DNA from: Pohlia nutans
Taxonomy: Eukaryota; Streptophyta; Bryopsida; Bryales; Mniaceae
Assembly: GCA_022496805.1 (NCBI GenBank)
Contig: CM040096.1
Coordinates: 10,355,501-10,419,500 of the forward strand
Direction of reading: 5' to 3'
DNA length: 64,000 nt
The position numbers were made by a program, and so were the translations under genes. The notes below the pieces were generated by a model that saw only the letters and a program-made list of their open reading frames with translations, was not told where the DNA came from and made no database searches. How positions within the stretch are numbered: position 1 is the first letter of the stretch; the number at the start of each line of letters is the position of its first letter. This document shows, one piece after another, positions 58,481 through 64,000 of this stretch.

Positions 58481-59810
58481 TTAACCCTTAAACGTCAAGG
58501 TACTGCTGGGCGGGCAGCTAAGAAGGAATATTGTGTAATTTCGAGACCGGGTAGCGGTTTTTCGCTCAAGGGCTACAGGCTCGTGGGCAGCAGAGGGTGA
58601 AAATATGAAGGGATGAACTTGTGGAGGAGGCGACGCGTGGCACGAGTTTGGAAGGGAACGGGTCGGTTCAAGTTGACCCCGATCTGCCATCTTCAAAGGT
58701 CCTGACTGACTCTGTCAAGTGAAAGGGATACTTCATTAACCCTGGCCCACTTGATTGCATGTACTGGCCCACTCGGCTTCATGTGCTGGCTCATTTTTTA
58801 ATGGTAGATTCAATTTGCTTGCAGCTCCTCCCTCACTGGGATCTGCATGTGTGCTTGCCACTGTGGGTTGAGAGTTGATCCACATAAATTACATTATGGT
58901 TGCTAGGATGTGGGACGGTGGGTTTTTTCTTTTATAATTTTATTTATTTTTGTTTATGTTTTATTTTTTCTGATCACTATCCTGTAAACGTACCAATGTG
59001 TCCCTAGAATTGACAATTTGAGAAAAATCATCATAAAGTACTATTTTGAAGAATATTTTGGAATTGATATGCAAATGAAAGTTCTAGATTTTGAATTTTA
59101 GATTCCACCCGTATGGTTCGATTCACAAATACTATCACCAATAGTTAATTATCAATTTTGAAAGTTAAAATTAAAAATTCCTTTAAAATTCGATTACAAA
59201 CAAAGTTTTAGTATTTTTGGAGTAAAATTTGTTGAAATGAGTTTGAAATGAGATTCCGTTTGTCAATTTTTAATAAGTAGAACGACTGAACAATATAAAT
59301 AAGTCGTAAAAGTAAATTTAGGGTACATACTACAATAGAGATTATGCGACTAGCCACTTGTTTATTTTGACTACTCAAGCAAAGTCAATATATTTTGGAC
59401 ATATGGGAAGGGAAAAATATTTTATTGTAGTAAAAAGGGTCTATCGCATTTAAAAACACGAAAAACACTCCAACTAGTACAATTGGTGAATTCACTGAAA
59501 TCTGCTAGGGCGTTTGCGTTTGCGTGGCCTTCTGCGTGATGACGCTGGAAGGTCGCGTGCCGAAGTATGATACTGCACGTAGCACGTAGCACTCCCCCCC
59601 TCGCCTTCCTTGTTCACCAACCGTCCATCGCGAGCCAATTGCAGCCACAGTGATTCTTCGAACTCAAGGCTTGTTACGAATCCAAGGTCGCAAACGACAC
59701 CCCGCCCTACTGTTTTTTTTTGGGCGCAAATGGTTGATCACAGCTCGAGTTTGACCCAAGATTCTGTTTCAGGAATGCCCGACGGGCCTGCTTTGACGTT
59801 TAAGGGTTAA
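58481..59810. mobile_element. TTAA element, family C, 1.3 kb
   Basis: TTAA flanks both sides, with ends CCCTTAAACGTCAAG and CTTTGACGTTTAAGGG. Both ends carry a small stem 17-18 bases inside: CTGC/GCAG on the left (58503-58517) and GCCC/GGGC on the right (59775-59789). A fragment of family A lies inside. The reverse frame ending at 58481 and the forward frame ending at 59810 both stop within the terminal repeat (LTFKG) and are not genes. Confidence 0.85.
58983..59265. mobile_element. Family A fragment inside the 1.3 kb TTAA element
   Basis: It begins GTAAACGTACCAATGTGTCC, the complement of the family A right end, and follows family A inward to about the middle, in reverse orientation. The rest is missing. 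Confidence 0.65.
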
Positions 59811-59822
59811 AGAGGGTTGTAG

Positions 59823-59837
59823 GCATTTAGGGGTTAA
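59823..59837. mobile_element. Solitary right end of a TTAA element
   Basis: GCATTTAGGGG followed by TTAA. No partner end is found; the partner may have been separated by the insertion just before it. 59838-60429 shows no gene. Confidence 0.4.
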
Positions 59838-60429
59838 TTGTAAATCATGATTGCACAATCCATGTGTGGTGATTTGTTAGTGGCTTACTTACTATTTTCA
59901 TAGTCTAATTGAGTGATGTTGGTGGGAACTACATGGTATGCTTTGTAATTTTTGGATGACCTTTAAAATGCAATTCAAAATTGTTGGTCGAGATGCTCTT
60001 AGATCATTTGCACCCTTCTCCCTCAATTCACCTCGTGATCACTATCATCACATTCAAAATTTGGTGTTATAGGCTATCGTTTCTATGTCCTTAAATTGCT
60101 ATATATCCCTTTATATAGTTTGTGAACCAATCACAATAACTATACATAGCTAATTATTATTGTCCATCAATCTAGGATACCAAACCGTTTCCAAACTTTA
60201 TTGTAGAGGGACGTATTGAGGTGTCTCTATATTGTGCTCATATTCAGGTGTCTCTCCAAATGGGATGTGTTTACTTGCCTTCTACACTATTTTAGGAACC
60301 TTTTCATTCATTTTATTGATGGGTTTTAGGATTGGATTGTGGATACCTTTAGAACACCTCTACATGCGAGTGACTTGAAGTGTGAGCATTTGATGCAACT
60401 TTTGGTGATTAGGTGCAAAAAAAATTGTA

Positions 60430-60640
60430 TTAACCCTTAAACGTCAAAGCAGGCCCGTCGGGCATTCCTGAAACAGAATCTTGGGTCAAACTCGAGCTGT
60501 GATCAATCATTTGCGCCCAAAAAAAACAGTAGGGCGGGGTGTCGTTTGCGACCTTGGATTCGTAACAAGCCTTGGGTTCAAAGAATCACTGTGGCTGCAA
60601 TTGGCTCGCGATGGACGGTTGGTGAACAGGGAAGGCGGTT
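60430..60640. mobile_element. Left end of a second family C TTAA element
   Basis: After TTAA the sequence matches the complement of 59600-59806 with about four substitutions and one A-run difference in about 205 bases. The mini-hairpin AGGCCCGTCGGGCAT (60451-60465) is 17 bases inside. I cannot find the right end, so the element's extent is unknown; it may include the gene at 60984. Confidence 0.75.
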
Positions 60641-60983
60641 TGGGCAGCTTGGAGCTGAATTTTTCAGCTTTGCCGTGGGATTCGGGGTCAGCCTGGCAAA
60701 TTGTGTCAGCCGCGATTGACTCGGTTCAACAGGTGAGGAAGTCAAGATGCATACGAAAATAGGAGATGAAGTCAAGATGATGCGGTCGTTGGACTCGGGC
60801 TGAACTAGCGTGACAACGGTCATCCAAGGTGGCAAGGCTGTTGGAGACGAGGTCGTTGGTAAATGAAGACGCAGCAGCGGGAACTAACATGAGAACGACC
60901 GTCCAAGGCCGCCACTCTTTGAAATCTAGAGTTTCAATGGTCTGTTGTTGTTGGAGTGAATTTTGAAAGCTAGACTTCATTCA

Positions 60984-61681
60984 ATGGCTACGCATAATAA
61001 TCGTGGGGAGGCGGGAGAGGCGTTCAAAGGCGAGTTGAAAAAGTGGCTTCTTGACGGCCAGAAAGCTACTGATTCTCAAGTTCATGAAATATTTGCATTG
61101 TTGGCGGAAGACTATTTAGTATCCCGTCCGCTGCCCAAGGGAGTCCGTTGGCCTAAAGATCCTTGTGCTGCGAATTACAGATTTTTGTTCCGTCGTCAGT
61201 GCGCGGTTGTGCTTGGTTGGGCAGAACGGCGAGAGGAGGGGACGGAGATTGGGTTCAGCAACAACGTCAACCACGGTTTGCGTGCAACTTGGTGGCCGGA
61301 CGAGACAGCACCGCAGACAAACACAAAATCCAAAAAGATCCACATCGATCGGTAAGTTCGGTGTTTCGATGCCCTCATTGATCGGTGCAGTTTAGGTGGA
61401 GGATAAGCTCTGAAGTTGTTGGGTTCTATGCGGACTGTGGAACGTTGAGGTCGGCAGATCCAAACTTGTCTGTTGGTGAGTTCGGGATTGCAGTTTGTAA
61501 TCTCAGGCCGAATGTACTCGGAGGCGAGGGTTTTCTGAGGAGGCTCCTCATTTTTGAAAAATGCAGTACTTGCCATGAACTCGTAGTGGGTGAAGCTGCG
61601 GTATCATATTTCATTGTTGTAAACACTGGTTCATCATATTCTTTGTCAATACGAACTGTTCGATGGAAAATTGAAATCTAA
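60984..61681 (+). CDS. Two-exon gene of unknown function
   Basis: Exons 60984-61351 and 61396-61681 join in frame to give 217 residues. The intron would be only 44 bases (GTAAGT...TTTAG), very short for a plant, so a frameshift in a decaying gene is the alternative. The start is the first ATG (MATHNNRGEAGEAFKGELKK). Features include charged helix-like segments at 10-45, a tryptophan-containing GVRWPKDPCAANYRF, a hydrophilic TKSKKIHIDR before the splice, and a second half with ADPNLSVGEFGIAV and EKCSTCHELV (a CxxC). I recognise no family. Composition is richer in G and C than the flanks. It follows a family C TTAA end by about 550 bases, so it may be cargo of that element. Confidence 0.42.
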
Positions 61682-61804
61682 GATGAAGCGTTTTTGATAC
61701 CCCATGCAAAACTGTCACTTCTCCTTGTTTTGGTATCTTCAGCTGAAATTGATTTTGTAATGTTTCATGATCTTATTTTAGCGTGCAAGTTTTTACATGT
61801 CCAT

Positions 61805-62358
61805 GTAACCTCTAAGCATCCACACTACATTTACCCGGTCAAATCTCATCAATTTCTCACATTTTAAAATGTTTTATAAATTTTTGGTATTTTTCTTAGA
61901 CAGGTTATTGTTAAAAAAAAAAACATCCTAATTTTTTCCTAATTAAATAAATAAAAACAAGTTTGATAAGATTTTCCAAAGATTTTTTTCTTGTAAATAT
62001 CATAGTAATTACAAAATCTTAAAATAGTATGAAATTTTTGGAAAAAATATAAATAATAGTGATGAACAACAAGCTTTAGGGCCATGCTTTTTGAGCTTTC
62101 ATAAAAAGAAATCCGATAGAAAAACTTTTTTTGCAATGTATATTGGAATTACTTGGGCTTGACCTTTAAAGTGCTGTAAAAAGTGAAATTTTAATAATTT
62201 TAAAAATTGTAAATTGTACATGAATGTAGAAAATATCCTCCACACTGTCTCAGTTGGGACCATTTTCATTTGAAATTAGGAAATAGGTGAAAATCAACGT
62301 TTGACTAAAAAACGGCCAAGTTTGGCCATATTGGGCTATTTGGACGCATAGGGGTTGA
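61805..62358. mobile_element. Degraded TTAA-type element
   Basis: CCTCTAAGCATCC on the left (after GTAA) and GGACGCATAGGGG then TTGA on the right look like decayed ends of the same class. A stem GGCCA/TGGCC lies near the right end. Confidence 0.45.
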
Positions 62359-62500
62359 TTTATATTCCTATTTATTGAAAATTGTAATATAAATTTACTG
62401 CAAATTGGATGCATTTTCATGCTTATTTACTGCAAAATTTACTCTAATTTATGAATTATGACAAATTACATGTTTAGTTACTGAAAAATTTACTACATAT

Positions 62501-62878
62501 TAGAGTTATCCGTAAAGTCCATCAAATTTTGAAGAAGATACCATGAATTTTGCTTTATTATATCTTATTTGTTCACTTCAAATAGTTAAAAGGTGTGGAA
62601 GATCTTGGTGATCTATCATTATTAGGTGTGTAAGAGGTGTGTAAAAGCTTGGTGATCTTCAAAGGTTTTTTAGCTCCTTTCTTGGTGCTAAAAATTTCTT
62701 GGTGCTAAAAAACTTTTGAAGACCACCAAGCTCTTACACACCTCTTACACACCTAATAATGATAGACCACCAAGATCTTCCACACCTTTTAACTATTTGG
62801 AGTGAACAAATAAGAATATAATAAAACAAAATTCTTTGTAGATTCATCAAAGTCAAGGTGACTTTACGGATAACTCTA
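62501..62878. mobile_element. Foldback element with arms of about 165 bases
   Basis: TAGAGTTATCCGTAAAGTC and its exact complement form the ends. Pairing continues almost unbroken through ACACACCTCTTACACACC and CTTTTGAAGA to an inner TTCTTGGTGCTAAAAA direct repeat. Solitary copies of the end lie at 33972 and 63166. The arms differ little, so it is young. Confidence 0.85.
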
Positions 62879-63766
62879 TTGATTCAAATAAAATTTAGAA
62901 CCTCTTGGTGGAATCAAGGCTATAGAACCTCATTCTCCATTGTAGATAATCAATACATTATAACAAAAGCCATTTGCATTTCAATTGCTTTGTATTTGAA
63001 AGATTTTTTATATTTAAAATTACTCCATCATTGAATTTATATATATAATTTTTTTATAAAATGGTTATATATATTTTTAGAATTTTCATAAAATGGTTAT
63101 TTATATTTTTAGTTGTTGTAACAATAACATTGAAGGATGGATTTATGAAGTATATCATATCAATTGACTTTACGGATAACTCTATTGACTTTACGGTATT
63201 TATATATATTTATAATAAAATAAAATACTATTTATTTACTACTTCTTTATTGCATGCTTACTATAATTATTTACTCAAAGGAAATGTAGTCAGTAAAATC
63301 ATTTATGTATTGGAAAACAATGTTTACATTTACTGCAGGTGTTTATTTAGTTTTTTTTACTTCTCTAAATTAAATTATTCCTTACTAAAAATTTGATGTT
63401 TAGTAAATTGTGCATGTTTAGATTTATATTTACTATTTCTTTCATGAATTTCCACTGTAATTTCTCACTACTTATTTAGTGAAGATAATGTTATATTACT
63501 TTTACTCTAATTTTTGTGAAACATTGTAACACACTTTCGTTTCAAAATTATTCACATGTTATGACAACCTTTGGGCAAATTTAGTGGAATTCTACTACAT
63601 CTCTAGTGTAGGAATGTTATATGTTTTGGCAACTTTTACATTTTACAACTATTGACACTTTGGTTGAACACATTTGATTTTGCCAATCCAATCATCAGAA
63701 CCTAAACATATAAATTTGATATATTATACTACGGTGACGAGGGAGGTGTGACATCTAAACAGTCTA
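62879..63766. other. AT-rich, no gene seen; solitary transposon end at 63166-63184
   Basis: Very AT-rich. GACTTTACGGATAACTCTA at 63166 repeats the foldback end, followed by a partial second copy, GACTTTACGG. The frame at 63061-63396 is low-complexity and unsupported. Confidence 0.5.
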
Positions 63767-63820
63767 TTGGCATTTCTTTGGGAGCAAATACCATTGGCAT
63801 TTATTTGGGAGCAAATACCA
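63767..63820 (+). repeat. Tandem 27-base duplication abutting a start codon
   Basis: Two copies (63767-63793 and 63794-63820), differing at one base, each end GGGAGCAAATACCA. The last base is the A of the ATG at 63820. A third partial copy (GCATTTATTTGGGAGC) lies inside the following coding frame at about 63851. Confidence 0.88.
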
Positions 63821-64000
63821 TGGCGTCGGGAAGTAGGAACATCCGACAACGCATTTATTTGGGAGCGGACTCTGAAGGTATTAATTCTATTTCAAAAAGT
63901 GTATCAATTGGAGACGATATTGCGCCACGGCAGGGCCGGGGTCGGTGTCGAGGTCGAGGTCGAGGTCGAGGCCGAGGCCGAGGTCGACTGAGGACACATC
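63820..64000 (+). CDS. Start of an arginine-glycine-rich protein, cut by the window end
   Basis: The frame is open for 60 codons with no stop to the window edge. It begins MASGSRNIRQRIYLGADSEG, followed by a serine-isoleucine stretch and then a run of arginine-glycine dipeptides (QGRGRCRGRGRG...). RG-rich tails are typical of RNA-binding or chromatin proteins and also occur in some transposon proteins. The GA-GGTC DNA repeat coding the run is a microsatellite, so an overlapping glutamate-valine frame is also open. Start choice: first ATG, just after the 27-base repeats. No known family recognised. Confidence 0.45.
   Translation, partial: MASGSRNIRQRIYLGADSEGINSISKSVSIGDDIAPRQGRGRCRGRGRGRGRGRGRLRTH

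Overview
The window is nuclear DNA of a land plant. It is AT-rich, full of small non-autonomous DNA transposons, and has few genes. The plant assignment rests on three things. The 24-exon gene encodes a CstF77 whose C-terminal end is plant-like. There is a four-helix CASP-like membrane protein. There is also the coiled-coil tail of a plant-type Sec14-nodulin protein. I cannot place the species more finely.

Layout. 1-4060: repeats, with no gene I can support. 4297-4968: an intronless, GC-rich nitroreductase-like gene behind a tandemly repeated leader. 5000-11690: nested transposons. 11810-21904: the CstF77 gene; my 24-exon model keeps frame throughout (922 residues, including one GC-AG intron). 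22138-31770: dense transposons, among them a three-deep nest and a cluster of five TTAA-bounded elements. 32640-35179: a CASP-like gene behind tandem copies of what look like small leader exons. 38250-40296: the C-terminal exons of a Sec14-nodulin-like gene, with one intron made almost entirely of a Stowaway element. 41197-41691 (minus strand): a small secreted protein with proline-rich repeats. 43000-60000: repeats. 60984-61681: a two-exon gene of unknown function next to, and perhaps inside, a TTAA-bounded element. 63820-64000: the start of an arginine-glycine-rich protein that runs off the window.

The most unusual signal is a large set of transposons, about 330 to 1330 bases long, in at least eight sequence families. 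They are flanked by TTAA, begin CCCTTTA, CCCTTAA, CCCCTAA or CCTCTAA, and two were caught inside other elements with the empty TTAA site readable from a relative. Nearly every intact one carries, exactly 17 bases inside at least one end, a mini-hairpin of about 15 bases. Its position is fixed while its sequence changes from family to family. TTAA targeting and C-rich ends recall piggyBac. The hairpin rule is not something I know to be described. No transposase is visible here.

The genes do not form a pathway: they act in mRNA 3'-end formation, membrane or wall domain organisation, lipid signalling and redox chemistry, and appear to be neighbours by chance.
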